In this document: positions 1 to 6,364 of the stretch, piece by piece
Layout: every line of letters begins with the position of its first letter
How positions within the stretch are numbered: position 1 is the stretch's first letter
Virus record (IMG/VR): IMGVR_UViG_3300020215_000426
Location: 1-30,030 of that record
DNA: 30,030 bases
Reading direction: 5' to 3' (one strand)
From: a virus
The notes under the pieces: generated by a model
What the model was told of the DNA's origin: nothing
What the model saw: the letters and a program-made list of their open reading frames with translations, nothing else
Database searches by the model: none
Program-made: the position numbers and the translations under genes

Positions 1-247
1 GCAGGAGGACCCCGGCAACCCAGAGTTGCACCCCCCCCTACCCCTGGTTGCATTGGGCGCGGCTGGGGCGCTGGGCCGGCGGGGTGCCTGCGTAAGGCGC
101 CCCACGGCGGGCCACAGGCGGGCGCTGGGGCGGGTCTGGGCTGCGGAGGCGGGCCGGGGCCGCCTAGGCGGGGAGCGGGGCTGTAGCGGGCGCCGTTGGG
201 CTGCTGTGATCCCCTGCCCCCGTGCTCTCCGGCCTAGGCGGTTCGGA
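1..247. other. Non-coding, G-rich segment with two CCTAGG palindromes
   Basis: No convincing gene is visible here; the open frames are compositional. The plus strand is strongly G-rich. It holds the perfect 12-bp palindrome CCGCCTAGGCGG (160-171) and a second copy of GCCTAGGCGG (232-241), 70 bp apart. The segment lies downstream of an HNH gene on the minus strand, where related phages usually place cos and terminase. A cos or terminase-binding function is therefore possible but not shown. Confidence 0.4.
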
Positions 248-574
248 TCACCATGCTCGCTGGTGGCGCTTGGTGCGCTCGGCTGCGGTCTTCGTGGAAT
301 GGCATGAGGCGCATTTCAACCCGACGTTGGATGGGTCAAGCGGTGCGCCCCCATCCTTCAGTTCCACCAGATGGTCTGCATAGATGCGCACGCCTTCGTT
401 CCCGCAGACCTCGCATCGGGCGCCCCGGTCCCGGATGATCCGGGCTCGCAGGGCTTGCCACTCGGGCGAGGTGTAGAACGGATCGGCGACCTTGGGTGCG
501 AAGCCCACGCTGCGGCCGATGGTGCCGAGGCGGGCGGGTGCGGAGCGGAGCTTGGCGCGGGCGGGGCGTGGCAT
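248..574 (-). CDS. HNH endonuclease (packaging-associated type)
   Basis: A 108-residue HNH nuclease. A basic N-terminus (about 1-30) is followed by a typical segment FYTSPEWQALRARII (about 33-47), then the zinc and metal-binding core: CEVCGN (about 54-59), DHLVEL (about 67-72) with the catalytic-type His, and CASCHSTKT (about 88-96). In many HK97-like phages a small HNH protein of this form is encoded just before the small terminase subunit and is needed with terminase for DNA cleavage and packaging. That role is inferred from its place as the last gene before the non-coding left end. Its start overlaps the stop of the 62-aa gene upstream by one base, so the two are probably co-transcribed. 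Confidence 0.88.
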   Translation of the reverse strand: MPRPARAKLRSAPARLGTIGRSVGFAPKVADPFYTSPEWQALRARIIRDRGARCEVCGNEGVRIYADHLVELKDGGAPLDPSNVGLKCASCHSTKTAAERTKRHQRAW

Positions 575-762
575 CAGGGGGTGCAGGCGCGTTCAAGCGC
601 CCGGCCGATGCGCTCCATGGCGCGGGCTAGGCGCTCGTCGTCGGGGTGCGGAACGGGCTCACGGTCCTTGACCTGAAGCGTGGCGAGGATGCGTTCGCGC
701 TCGATCTCGGCTGGGGTGGGGCGGAGGTAGTGGCCGGTGGGGAGCAGCGGGACGTGTGCCAT
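574..762 (-). CDS. Small hypothetical protein, 62 aa
   Basis: I do not recognise a family. The predicted product is 62 residues, charged, with an Arg/Glu-rich helical C-terminal half (ERERILATLQ and DDERLARAMERIGRALERA) that could form an amphipathic helix. It sits between the NusG-like gene (195 bp gap) and the HNH gene, which it touches. The ATG start is supported only by the tight junction downstream. It belongs to the leftward operon that would continue into the packaging genes. Confidence 0.6.
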   Translation of the reverse strand: MAHVPLLPTGHYLRPTPAEIERERILATLQVKDREPVPHPDDERLARAMERIGRALERACTP

Positions 763-957
763 GCGATGCGCTCCGTGGGGTGGTGACCGGCTTCCGGCCT
801 TTCGCTGCTTGCACGCGCCTGGGAGAGGTGGCGCCCTCGCCGCAGCCGACCCTGGATCGCGCCCGTGAAACCATGCTGGGGGCGGGCGCGGCAGAGAGGT
901 CCGGATGGTGGCCCCTGCGCCGGTGCAGGGGGGGAAGGAGGCGAGGCCCCGAGTGGG
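763..957. other. Intergenic gap with GC-rich hairpin after the NusG-like gene
   Basis: The 195-bp gap between the NusG-like gene and the 62-aa gene contains the inverted repeat CCCCTGC (912-918) / GCAGGGG (925-931) with a 6-nt loop. No T-run follows it on the minus strand, so it is at best a weak or factor-dependent terminator, or a target for the antitermination factor encoded just upstream. No gene is seen in the gap. Confidence 0.4.
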
Positions 958-1506
958 CTAGGCGGGTTCGACGTGATCGCGCCGGGCGATGATGCGGCGC
1001 TGGCCGCCCATGATCTCGTAGAGCAGGGCGACGCGGTTTTCGCGCGATTGCTCGCAGAGTGCGATGCGGCCTGAGAGCGGGCCTTTGAGGACGCGGACGA
1101 AGGAGTTGGCCGCGATCTCGGGCAGGACATCCGGGCGGAGGTAGCGGACGTCGGGCGCCCACTCGTCGGAGAGGACACCAGTGGGGGAGGCTACGGCGAG
1201 CATCGCCTCGACGAAGGCGGTCGGGACGGTGGCGGGCACGTCGGGGTCGCCGACCGGGGCGAGGATGTGGGCGACGCCCTTGGCGGCCTTGACGCGGTCC
1301 CAGCGGTCGGAGGGTGCCCAGAGGGCGAAGAGGTAGCCTGGGAAGGCGACCTGGATTTCGATGCGGGCGGGGCGGCTTTCGGTGGCGGGGACGGAGACGC
1401 GGACGCGGGGGAGGAACCGCTGGAAGCCGAGCGCGAGGAGGGAGGCTGCGGCGAGGTCTTCGGCCTGGAAGTCGGTGGCGAGGACGTGCCAGGCGGGCGC
1501 TTCCAT
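958..1506 (-). CDS. NusG/RfaH-like transcription elongation (antitermination) factor
   Basis: From the ATG at 1506 the product is 182 residues. It starts with WHVLATDFQAEDLAAASLLA, the NGN-domain opening of NusG/RfaH proteins. FPGYLFALW and the segment around VAHILAPVGDP are NGN landmarks. The C-terminal part (GPLSGRIALCEQSRENRVALL) fits a KOW domain. NusG paralogues bind RNA polymerase and suppress pausing and termination; in a phage this gene just before the packaging and structural genes suggests a late-operon antiterminator (inference). An in-frame GTG at 1653 would add 49 low-complexity residues and overlap the previous stop. I prefer 1506 because the extension holds a good promoter and a leader hairpin and does not resemble NusG. 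Confidence 0.85.
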   Translation of the reverse strand: MEAPAWHVLATDFQAEDLAAASLLALGFQRFLPRVRVSVPATESRPARIEIQVAFPGYLFALWAPSDRWDRVKAAKGVAHILAPVGDPDVPATVPTAFVEAMLAVASPTGVLSDEWAPDVRYLRPDVLPEIAANSFVRVLKGPLSGRIALCEQSRENRVALLYEIMGGQRRIIARRDHVEPA

Positions 1507-1521
1507 GCGTCCGCACGGCTC

Positions 1522-1537
1522 GTCGCTTTTTTGCGAC
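1522..1537 (-). promoter_or_regulatory. Leader hairpin upstream of the NusG-like gene
   Basis: On the plus strand GTCGC-TTTTTT-GCGAC forms a 5-bp stem with a 6-nt loop. On the minus-strand transcript it would be a small hairpin with an A6 loop about 15 nt before the ATG at 1506. It may affect initiation or processing of the NusG-like mRNA. Function is unknown. Confidence 0.35.
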
Positions 1538-1560
1538 AACGCCGTCCTGATGGGAGCGGA

Positions 1561-1589
1561 ACCTATCGGATGCGGAGCGGCTATGTCAA
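1561..1589 (-). promoter_or_regulatory. Sigma70-type promoter for the NusG-like gene
   Basis: The minus strand has a perfect -35 TTGACA (1589-1584), a 17-bp spacer and ATAGGT (1566-1561) at the -10 position. The same arrangement, TTGACA-N17-ATAGG, occurs at 21924-21952 on the other strand. A GCTTAC half-site like those of the switch operators lies at 1606-1611. The predicted transcript would start near 1555 and give a leader of about 50 nt. Confidence 0.5.
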
Positions 1590-1649
1590 CACTCGATTGT
1601 GAGCCGCTTACGCTGGAACCGTTGCGGATATAGGCCATGGCGGTGTGCA

Positions 1650-2174
1650 TCACTCCCCCTCGATTGGCAGCGCGCGGATTGCGGCGGCGATGGCGCGGGC
1701 GATGTGCTGGGCGCCGCTGAGTTGCGCGCGGTCTGGGTGACCGGGGTCAGGCATGATCTCGCGCGTATGGGCCACCGCGTTCTCACACACCCCCGCCGCG
1801 CGCTCGCGCATCGCGCGCTGGCCGGCGATGCGGGCGGCATCACGTTCGTTGATGATCCGGCAGCCCTCGTTCACGGCGGCGGCGAGCGCGATTTCCATTG
1901 TGGCGCGAGCCTCCCGCAACCTTGCGACCTCCGCCTCCAGCTCCGCGATGCGGGCCTCCGCGCGGTCAGCGCGGTCGCATTCGTCGTCACCCTCGCGGAT
2001 GGCCTTGGCGAGTTCATCGCGCAGCTCCGCGATGCGGGCGTCTGCGGCCTGCGCGCGCTGGTCGGCCTCTGCGCATCGGAGCCGCCACCACTCAGCCGCG
2101 TCGCGATGGCCCGCGCGGTAGGCGTCCCCGGCCTTCGCCTCGGCCTCACGGTAGCCGGCGAGGAAGCGGCTCAT
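1650..2174 (-). CDS. Coiled-coil hypothetical protein, 174 aa
   Basis: No family is recognised. The sequence is mostly helical: residues about 35-115 are a heptad-rich, Glu/Arg/Ala-rich coiled coil (for example ARIAELRDELAKAIRE, then ARIAELEAEVARLREARA). The C-terminal part (about 120-174) includes INERDAARIAGQRAMRERAA and a short tail. The ATG at 2174 overlaps the stop of the previous gene by 4 nt, so translation is probably coupled. Coiled-coil small proteins are common fillers of phage early operons; a specific role cannot be given. Confidence 0.75.
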   Translation of the reverse strand: MSRFLAGYREAEAKAGDAYRAGHRDAAEWWRLRCAEADQRAQAADARIAELRDELAKAIREGDDECDRADRAEARIAELEAEVARLREARATMEIALAAAVNEGCRIINERDAARIAGQRAMRERAAGVCENAVAHTREIMPDPGHPDRAQLSGAQHIARAIAAAIRALPIEGE

Positions 2175-2563
2175 GGAGTTTGATCCGAGTTTGGGTGAAC
2201 CCTCGCCGCCGGGTCCGCTTCGCGCATCGCCTCGCGGAACTCTGGGTCGCGCTCCATGCGCTCGCGCACCGTGTCCGCGAAGGGCCGGGGCGCCGCTTCG
2301 AAAGCCGCCAGCTTCTTCGGGTCCACCACGAACTCGGCGCCGTATTGCTTGGCAATCCTATGTCCCGCCGCGATCACCTGCTCGGCTTCGGCCGAGAGGA
2401 CCCGCTTCTCGGGCATAAGCGGGTGCGTTCTGGCGAAGTCGTCCGGATGCCGCTCCTCGATCATCCGCAGGACCTTGCGCGCAATCCACTTGTCTTGTGG
2501 AGCCGCGAATGCCGCCAAGTCGTAGAGGTCGCGCACAGTCTCGCGCCACGGATTGTCGCTCAT
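2171..2563 (-). CDS. Hypothetical protein, 130 aa
   Basis: The start is taken at ATG 2563 (MSDNPWRETV), just past the stop of the preceding gene, with GGGAGGGG upstream as ribosome-binding site. A longer frame to the right exists but is antisense noise over the preceding gene. The product is soluble, with helical segments such as DKWIARKVLRMIEERHPDDF and an acidic/basic C-terminus. I do not recognise the family. It is part of the chain of overlapping small genes between the methylase and the NusG-like gene. Confidence 0.68.
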   Translation of the reverse strand: MSDNPWRETVRDLYDLAAFAAPQDKWIARKVLRMIEERHPDDFARTHPLMPEKRVLSAEAEQVIAAGHRIAKQYGAEFVVDPKKLAAFEAAPRPFADTVRERMERDPEFREAMREADPAARVHPNSDQTP

Positions 2564-2565
2564 GC

Positions 2566-2850
2566 TCACCCCTCCCTTTCGGGCATCGGCGAGCCCGCGA
2601 GCGCGGCCGTGCTGTCGTAAGCCTGCTTCGCCTTCTGCCATGCGTCGTAGGGGTGCGGCGTGGCGCGCAGCTCGGTCCAGTCCAGCATGGCCTTCGCACC
2701 GTCGCGCATCTCCCGCAGCGCCGCCCGCAGCTTCTCGATCTCGGCGTCGCGCTGCTCGATGGCGGCGGCGGCGGCGTCCATGTGTCGCCCGAGCGGGCCG
2801 GGCTGCGCGTTCTCGCGAAGCCATACCGCGTAGTCGCGAATGTCACTCAC
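2566..2850 (-). CDS. Hypothetical coiled-coil protein, 94 aa
   Basis: The GTG start at 2850 gives MSDIRDYAVWLRENAQPGPL. Residues about 25-60 (AAAAIEQRDAEIEKLRAALR) form a predicted coiled coil. A segment with WTEL and HPYDAWQKAKQAYD follows. It overlaps the preceding 24-codon frame by 8 nt, and the next gene begins 3 nt downstream. Proteins with this pattern are frequent, uncharacterised members of phage early operons. No function assigned. Confidence 0.68.
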   Translation of the reverse strand: MSDIRDYAVWLRENAQPGPLGRHMDAAAAAIEQRDAEIEKLRAALREMRDGAKAMLDWTELRATPHPYDAWQKAKQAYDSTAALAGSPMPEREG

Positions 2851-2917
2851 GCTCGCCCTCCATCTGCTTGGCGAGCAGCAACAGCCACAGCGCCAGCCCA
2901 GGCATCGGGTCTTTCAT
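2843..2917 (-). CDS. Possible 24-aa membrane peptide
   Basis: A tiny frame starts with ATG at 2917, overlapping the previous stop by 4 nt. It encodes MKDPMPGLALWLLLLAKQME plus a few residues: one short hydrophobic stretch with a charged tail. The overlap at both ends is the only support that it is translated. It could equally be a translational bridge between neighbours. Confidence 0.35.
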   Translation of the reverse strand: MKDPMPGLALWLLLLAKQMEGERE

Positions 2918-3090
2918 CGCTCGCCCTCCATCTGCTCGACGATCTCCAGCACGGCGCGGCCTAGCTCGCCCTCGCGGTGCCACTTCCGCACGGCATCCAG
3001 CAGCCCCAGCCGCTCGCGATCCGCGCGGCGGCGCGCTTCGTCGGCGCGCCATTGCGGCCCCAGCGTCGGCGGCGGCAGCGGCGCGGTCAT
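2914..3090 (-). CDS. Small hypothetical protein, 58 aa
   Basis: The ATG at 3090 overlaps the methylase stop (3087-3089) in the ATGA pattern. The product begins MTAPLPPPTLGPQWRADEAR and continues as a charged, helical, Arg/Glu-rich peptide. The reading frame extends far upstream over the methylase, but that portion is antisense-type noise. No family recognised. Confidence 0.6.
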   Translation of the reverse strand: MTAPLPPPTLGPQWRADEARRRADRERLGLLDAVRKWHREGELGRAVLEIVEQMEGER

Positions 3091-4679
3091 GCGACCACCG
3101 CGAGCAGCGGCGCGTCGGCGGTCAGCCGCTCGCGGGCGATCTGCGCATACTCGGGGTTCAGCTCGCAGATCGTGGCGTGACGGCCGAGCCGGTCTGCCAC
3201 GAGCGCGGTTGTGCCGGCGCCGCCGAAGGGGTCCAGCACCATCTGCGGCACGGGCGCGTGCTCGGGGCAGTCGCAGGACGGCGACCAGCCGGTTGTGGTG
3301 ACGGTCGCCAGCATCCGCGGCATGTCGCCGTCCATGCGATCCGTGCAGCCGACCTTGGCCCGTCCGGTGTGCCGCGTCGGGTCTTTGAAGCGCTCGACTT
3401 CCGTCTGCCGCTGCCACGGTGCGCCGCAATGCTGGCACTGTCCGCGTTCGGATGTGCCGGCGCGGATGCAGCGCTCGGCGAGGTCCGGCGGCATGGTGGC
3501 GAAGTGCGCGCCGCTGAACGGCTGCGTCGCGATGGTCCACACGTTGCGCGCGTTGCGGCGCTCGCGCTCGTAGTTCACGGACAGGTCGCCGCCCTTGCCG
3601 TGGTGCCCGCTCTCCTGCAACGCGCGGACCTTCGGCGGCTGAACGCCTGTCGTATGCTGCCGACCGAAGTTCTCTGCATCCTCGGCAATCGCCTCTGCGT
3701 CGTAGAAATACCGCGCCTGCTTCGCCAGGAGGAACACCATCTCGTAAGCGCTGGTCGGCCGGTCGCGCACGCTCTCGGGCATGGGGTTCGGCTTCGCCCA
3801 CACGATGGCGGAGCGCAGATACCAGCCGTCCGCCTGGAGCGCGAAGGCGACCAGATGCGGGGTGCTGACGAGATCCTTCGCCTTGAGACGAAGGGACGGA
3901 ATGGCTAAATATGCCCAGCAGATTCCGCACCCCTGACAGGACACATCGCCACATGCCGACGCCGAAGGTTCCTTGCCCATCGTGTGGCAAGCCGATGAAG
4001 GCAACGTCTCGGACGTGTCGCCCATGCTCGGCGCCATACGAGCGGACCGCGGCGCATCGGGAGCACATGTCCGCGCTGACCGCGGGGAAGCCAAAGCCTC
4101 ACCTTCAAGGCCGCAAGCGTCCGGAGCATTCGCGCCAGATGCGGGAATGGTGGGACGAGCAGCGCCGCGAAGAGAAGCGCCAGGAAATGCTGCGGCGCAA
4201 TCCAGCGGCCCGGTATCACGGCCTGTCGGCTCGTGCGGCGGCTGCGCTGGTTGCGCAGGTTGGCCAATGCCAGCGGTGCAGCCATGACGGCAGCACGAGC
4301 CGTCTTGAGGTCCACCACATTGACCGCGACAAGCGGAACCAAGCGCCGGAGAATCTGCTGATCCTATGCCACGCGTGCCATATGCAGGACCACGCGCAGG
4401 CTGGGGAAACTGGCTGGCACGCATACCACCGGCGGCGTAGGACGAGCCCAGGTTAACCCAAGCGGTTCCATCGTCGCGGAGGACGCGGCGAACCTCCCGA
4501 AAGACGCTGACCAGCTTCGCGACATACTCCTCCGCTGTCGGCTCCAGCCCAATCTGGCCATCAACCCCGTAATCCCGAAGGAGATGGTAGGGCGGCGAGG
4601 TCACGCAGGTCTGGAACACGCCCGCCGGCAGGGCGCGCATCTGCTCCACGCAATCGCCGATCAGCACCCGCGTCGTCAT
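3087..4679 (-). CDS. Site-specific DNA methyltransferase (N4/N6 amino type) with a long central insert
   Basis: A 530-residue amino-methyltransferase that transfers a methyl group from SAM to adenine-N6 or cytosine-N4. The catalytic motif TSPPY is near residues 27-31. The SAM-binding motif DPFGGAGTTAL lies near the C-terminus, giving the beta-class order (catalytic motif first). The segments WVNLGSSYA (about 74-82) and LKAKDLVSTPHLVAFALQADGWYLR (about 265-289, quoted here only as a landmark) are normally separated by a short variable loop. Here about 180 residues rich in Ser, Pro, Ala, Gly and Cys intervene (about 84-262). That stretch is exactly opposite the plus-strand HNH gene at 3953-4456, yet the frame stays open. 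A Cys-rich CQGCGIC lies just before the conserved part resumes. The start overlaps the 49-aa gene upstream by 4 nt. Likely role: protection from host restriction or epigenetic regulation. Confidence 0.88.
   Translation of the reverse strand: MTTRVLIGDCVEQMRALPAGVFQTCVTSPPYHLLRDYGVDGQIGLEPTAEEYVAKLVSVFREVRRVLRDDGTAWVNLGSSYAAGGMRASQFPQPARGPAYGTRGIGSADSPALGSACRGQCGGPQDGSCCRHGCTAGIGQPAQPAQPPHEPTGRDTGPLDCAAAFPGASLRGAARPTIPASGANAPDACGLEGEALASPRSARTCAPDAPRSARMAPSMGDTSETLPSSACHTMGKEPSASACGDVSCQGCGICWAYLAIPSLRLKAKDLVSTPHLVAFALQADGWYLRSAIVWAKPNPMPESVRDRPTSAYEMVFLLAKQARYFYDAEAIAEDAENFGRQHTTGVQPPKVRALQESGHHGKGGDLSVNYERERRNARNVWTIATQPFSGAHFATMPPDLAERCIRAGTSERGQCQHCGAPWQRQTEVERFKDPTRHTGRAKVGCTDRMDGDMPRMLATVTTTGWSPSCDCPEHAPVPQMVLDPFGGAGTTALVADRLGRHATICELNPEYAQIARERLTADAPLLAVVA
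3953..4456 (+). CDS. HNH homing-type endonuclease with NUMOD3, nested antisense in the methylase
   Basis: A 167-residue protein on the plus strand, wholly inside the minus-strand methylase gene. Its start is ATG 3953 (MPTPKVPCPSCGKPM); an in-frame ATG at 3911 would add 14 residues. It has an N-terminal CxxC...CxxC zinc element (residues about 7-28) and a NUMOD3-like DNA-binding stretch (KPHLQGRKRPEHSRQMREWW, about 46-65). The HNH core has CQRC, LEVHHIDRD with the catalytic-type His pair, NLLILCHACH (about 107-148) and a basic tail. This is the architecture of phage homing endonucleases, which cut a cognate site lacking the insertion and spread by repair. Its 3' end overlaps codons for the conserved WVNLGSSY methylase motif. 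AGGACA 12 nt upstream may serve as ribosome-binding site. Both strands appear to encode protein. Confidence 0.82.
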   Translation: MPTPKVPCPSCGKPMKATSRTCRPCSAPYERTAAHREHMSALTAGKPKPHLQGRKRPEHSRQMREWWDEQRREEKRQEMLRRNPAARYHGLSARAAAALVAQVGQCQRCSHDGSTSRLEVHHIDRDKRNQAPENLLILCHACHMQDHAQAGETGWHAYHRRRRTSPG

Positions 4680-4825
4680 GCGCTCACCACGGCGGCCATG
4701 AGATCCTCCAGCATCGGCGCCGGCTCCTCCGCGCTGTCCTCGTCCGCGAGCGCCGCGCGACGCTCGGCCTCAAGCTCCGCCAGGCGGCGCGCGATGGCGG
4801 CGAAGTCGTCCGCGGCGGGGGTCAT
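4676..4825 (-). CDS. Small helical protein, 49 aa
   Basis: ATG at 4825 overlaps the stop of the membrane-peptide gene by 4 nt, and its own stop overlaps the methylase start by 4 nt. The peptide is acidic and helical (MTPAADDFAAIARRLAELEA, then DSAEEPAPMLEDLMAAVV). No family recognised; support comes from coupling on both sides. Confidence 0.55.
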   Translation of the reverse strand: MTPAADDFAAIARRLAELEAERRAALADEDSAEEPAPMLEDLMAAVVSA

Positions 4826-4944
4826 GCACAATCCGCCAGACGCAGCGCGCAGGCGCAGGTGACGGCGACGAGCCCCACGAGGCACAGCGCGAGCGCCAGC
4901 CCAGTCGCCCCGAAGATGATGTCAGGCGGCTCCCAACCCCTCAT
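4822..4944 (-). CDS. Small single-pass membrane protein, 40 aa
   Basis: ATG at 4944 overlaps the PAPS-reductase-like stop (ATGA). The product is MRGWEPPDIIFGATGLALAL followed by a continuing hydrophobic stretch to about residue 32, so one transmembrane helix with a Cys-containing C-terminus. Role unknown. It is one of three tiny membrane proteins in this operon. Confidence 0.55.
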   Translation of the reverse strand: MRGWEPPDIIFGATGLALALCLVGLVAVTCACALRLADCA

Positions 4945-5762
4945 ACGCCACACATCCCTTCGCACTCGTTCTGGAATAGGTCGGGCTGGCCCCGCTCGCT
5001 CCACGTCGCGAGATCAACTTCGGCGAGAGGCACCATGCTGCGATGCATGAACTGCTCGCCCCGAATACCGCGCGACTGCCCGCCGGTGCGGATCAGCGCG
5101 TCTAGCCGACACGCTTCCGCCCATTCGTCCGGCGAGCCGTCGCGGATTTCCCGCCATTGCGCGTCGCTGTGAAAGGGGCAGCCGACACAGGAGGACTTTG
5201 GCGCCGACCAGCCCGCGCGCTCCAGCCAACGCAGGCAAGCTGCCCGCGACATGCCCGCGTCAATCAGCGGCCAGACGTTCCGCATATAGCGCACGCGCGC
5301 CGGCCGCATCCTCGCGGCCTCGTCTGTGGAGATACCGACCATGATCTCCGCGAAGCCTTGCACTCGGCCGCGCGGTGTGGCGCCCAACAGCTCGCGGACC
5401 TTCCGCGCCAGCGGTTCCAGCTTGTAGTGCGCCGTGCATTGGCGCCGCCCCATGCCCGCCGAGCCGTCCGGGTTCCGGAGATACCACGGCACCGCGGCGA
5501 TCCGGCCGGTTCGCCGCGACGCGCCACGCTCGATGTCATCCCGCAGGTTGCCCGCGCTCACCACGTGCACCGGGTAGGTCAGCGCCTCGCGCAGCCGCGC
5601 CAGGTGCTCATAGACCGCCCGCGGCTCCCAGCCCGTGTCCGCGAAGATGGCACAGTCCGGCGCCTCGATCTCGCCACGCGCCGCCATCAGCGCCAGCGTC
5701 GTGGACTGCACGCCCGCGCCGAGAGACAGGATGCGCAACCGCGCGCGCGTCTCGGCGGTCAT
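4941..5762 (-). CDS. PAPS-reductase-like (phosphoadenosine phosphosulfate reductase family) protein
   Basis: A 273-residue member of the adenine-nucleotide alpha-hydrolase/PAPS reductase fold. The nucleotide-binding loop is SLGAGVQSTTLALM (about 13-26), followed by FADTGWEP (about 40-47). A conserved GMGRRQCTAHYK lies at about 103-114. CVGCPFH (about 192-198) and the C-terminal CEGMCGV supply cysteines for a likely iron-sulfur cluster. Canonical CysH reduces PAPS to sulfite. This phage-type subgroup lacks proof of that activity and resembles sulfur-transfer enzymes such as DndC-type proteins. Its place directly before a DNA methylase suggests a part in nucleic-acid modification or host-defence evasion (inference). 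Alternatively it is an auxiliary sulfur-metabolism gene. Confidence 0.85.
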   Translation of the reverse strand: MTAETRARLRILSLGAGVQSTTLALMAARGEIEAPDCAIFADTGWEPRAVYEHLARLREALTYPVHVVSAGNLRDDIERGASRRTGRIAAVPWYLRNPDGSAGMGRRQCTAHYKLEPLARKVRELLGATPRGRVQGFAEIMVGISTDEAARMRPARVRYMRNVWPLIDAGMSRAACLRWLERAGWSAPKSSCVGCPFHSDAQWREIRDGSPDEWAEACRLDALIRTGGQSRGIRGEQFMHRSMVPLAEVDLATWSERGQPDLFQNECEGMCGV

Positions 5763-5926
5763 GGCGCGCTCTCTTCCCGCAGCATTTCGACCAACGCAGC
5801 GTCGAACCTCGCATCAAACTCGGCACGGGTGAGTTCCGGGGTGACCAGCTTCGTGAGTGCCCATAGCGGCTCGCGCTGCTGCGCAAATGCCTCCGCGGTG
5901 AAGTCGTCGTTGTCGTCCTCGCTCAC
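5759..5926 (-). CDS. Small acidic hypothetical protein, 55 aa
   Basis: The GTG start at 5926 overlaps the stop of the upstream 44-aa gene (GTGA), and its stop overlaps the PAPS-reductase-like ATG (5762). The peptide MSEDDNDDFTAEAFAQQREP continues as an acidic helical segment ending LVEMLREESAP. The frame remains open upstream but without protein character. No function known. Confidence 0.55.
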   Translation of the reverse strand: MSEDDNDDFTAEAFAQQREPLWALTKLVTPELTRAEFDARFDAALVEMLREESAP

Positions 5927-6057
5927 AGCACTTTCCCCCAGACGATGCCGGCGGCGAACGCGGCGGCGGTGTAGAGCCACAGGCGGAAGCGCAGGCGTGC
6001 CAGCGCGGCTTTGGCCTCGGCGAGCTGGATGGACGGCAGGAACAGGCGCGGGGTCAT
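5923..6057 (-). CDS. Small membrane protein, 44 aa
   Basis: ATG at 6057 gives MTPRLFLPSIQLAEAKAALA, then a basic stretch and the hydrophobic segment LWLYTAAAFAAGIVW (about 27-40), a single likely membrane helix. It is the first gene after the iteron array on the minus strand. Its stop overlaps the next GTG start. Recognition rests on size, hydrophobicity and coupling. Confidence 0.5.
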   Translation of the reverse strand: MTPRLFLPSIQLAEAKAALARLRFRLWLYTAAAFAAGIVWGKVL

Positions 6058-6088
6058 GGCGCCAGGGCCTTGCGGATCTGCGCGGCGC

Positions 6089-6362
6089 TGCATCGAAGTG
6101 TGCGCGTAGCGCTAGCGTAGCGCGCACCTTCGATGCATGGGTTCGAATGCGCCGAAGTAGGGCGCATCGAACCACGAATACCCGTAGGGTATTCCGCGCG
6201 CGCGCACGCGATATATGGGAGCGCGAAAAACCCTCGTGTTTTCAGAGGGTCATCGAAGATCGCAGCGCACCCAACTTCGATGCATTCCGATGCGCTCGTT
6301 CCCGCATCGAAGTGGCTTTTCGGGGCCATTTTCGATGCGCGCTTTGATGCAAGTTCGATGCG
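6089..6362. repeat. Iteron array, candidate replication origin
   Basis: Seven exact copies of the 8-mer GCATCGAA (either orientation) lie at 6090-6097, 6129-6136, 6164-6171, 6276-6283, 6304-6311, 6331-6338 and 6354-6361. Near copies lie at 6142-6150, 6250-6258, 6285-6293 and 6343-6350. The first two copies form the arms of a larger dyad (6089-6137) whose stem continues into GTGCGCG/CGCGCAC around TAGCGCTA. Other elements are the dyad ATACCC-GTA-GGGTAT (6178-6192), an alternating CG tract and an A/T-richer patch near 6205-6250. The array starts 3 bp after the primase-helicase stop codon. Iterons beside a replication gene are the usual mark of a theta origin, so an initiator-binding origin is the best reading. 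The initiator itself is not identified with certainty. Confidence 0.75.
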
Positions 6363-6364
6363 CC

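Noticed and set aside
1507-1653. 49-residue N-terminal extension of the NusG-like protein
   Set aside because: It starts with a coupled GTG, but the text is unlike NusG and contains a perfect -35 box, a -10 and a leader hairpin. It is not excluded.
2553-3908. 451-codon plus-strand frame
   Set aside because: It is antisense to the methylase and several coupled small genes, is Arg/Ala-rich, and shows no domain. High GC content leaves long spurious frames.
5157-6347. 396-codon plus-strand frame over the PAPS-reductase-like gene
   Set aside because: Compositional Arg/Ala text opposite a well-supported enzyme gene and the iterons.
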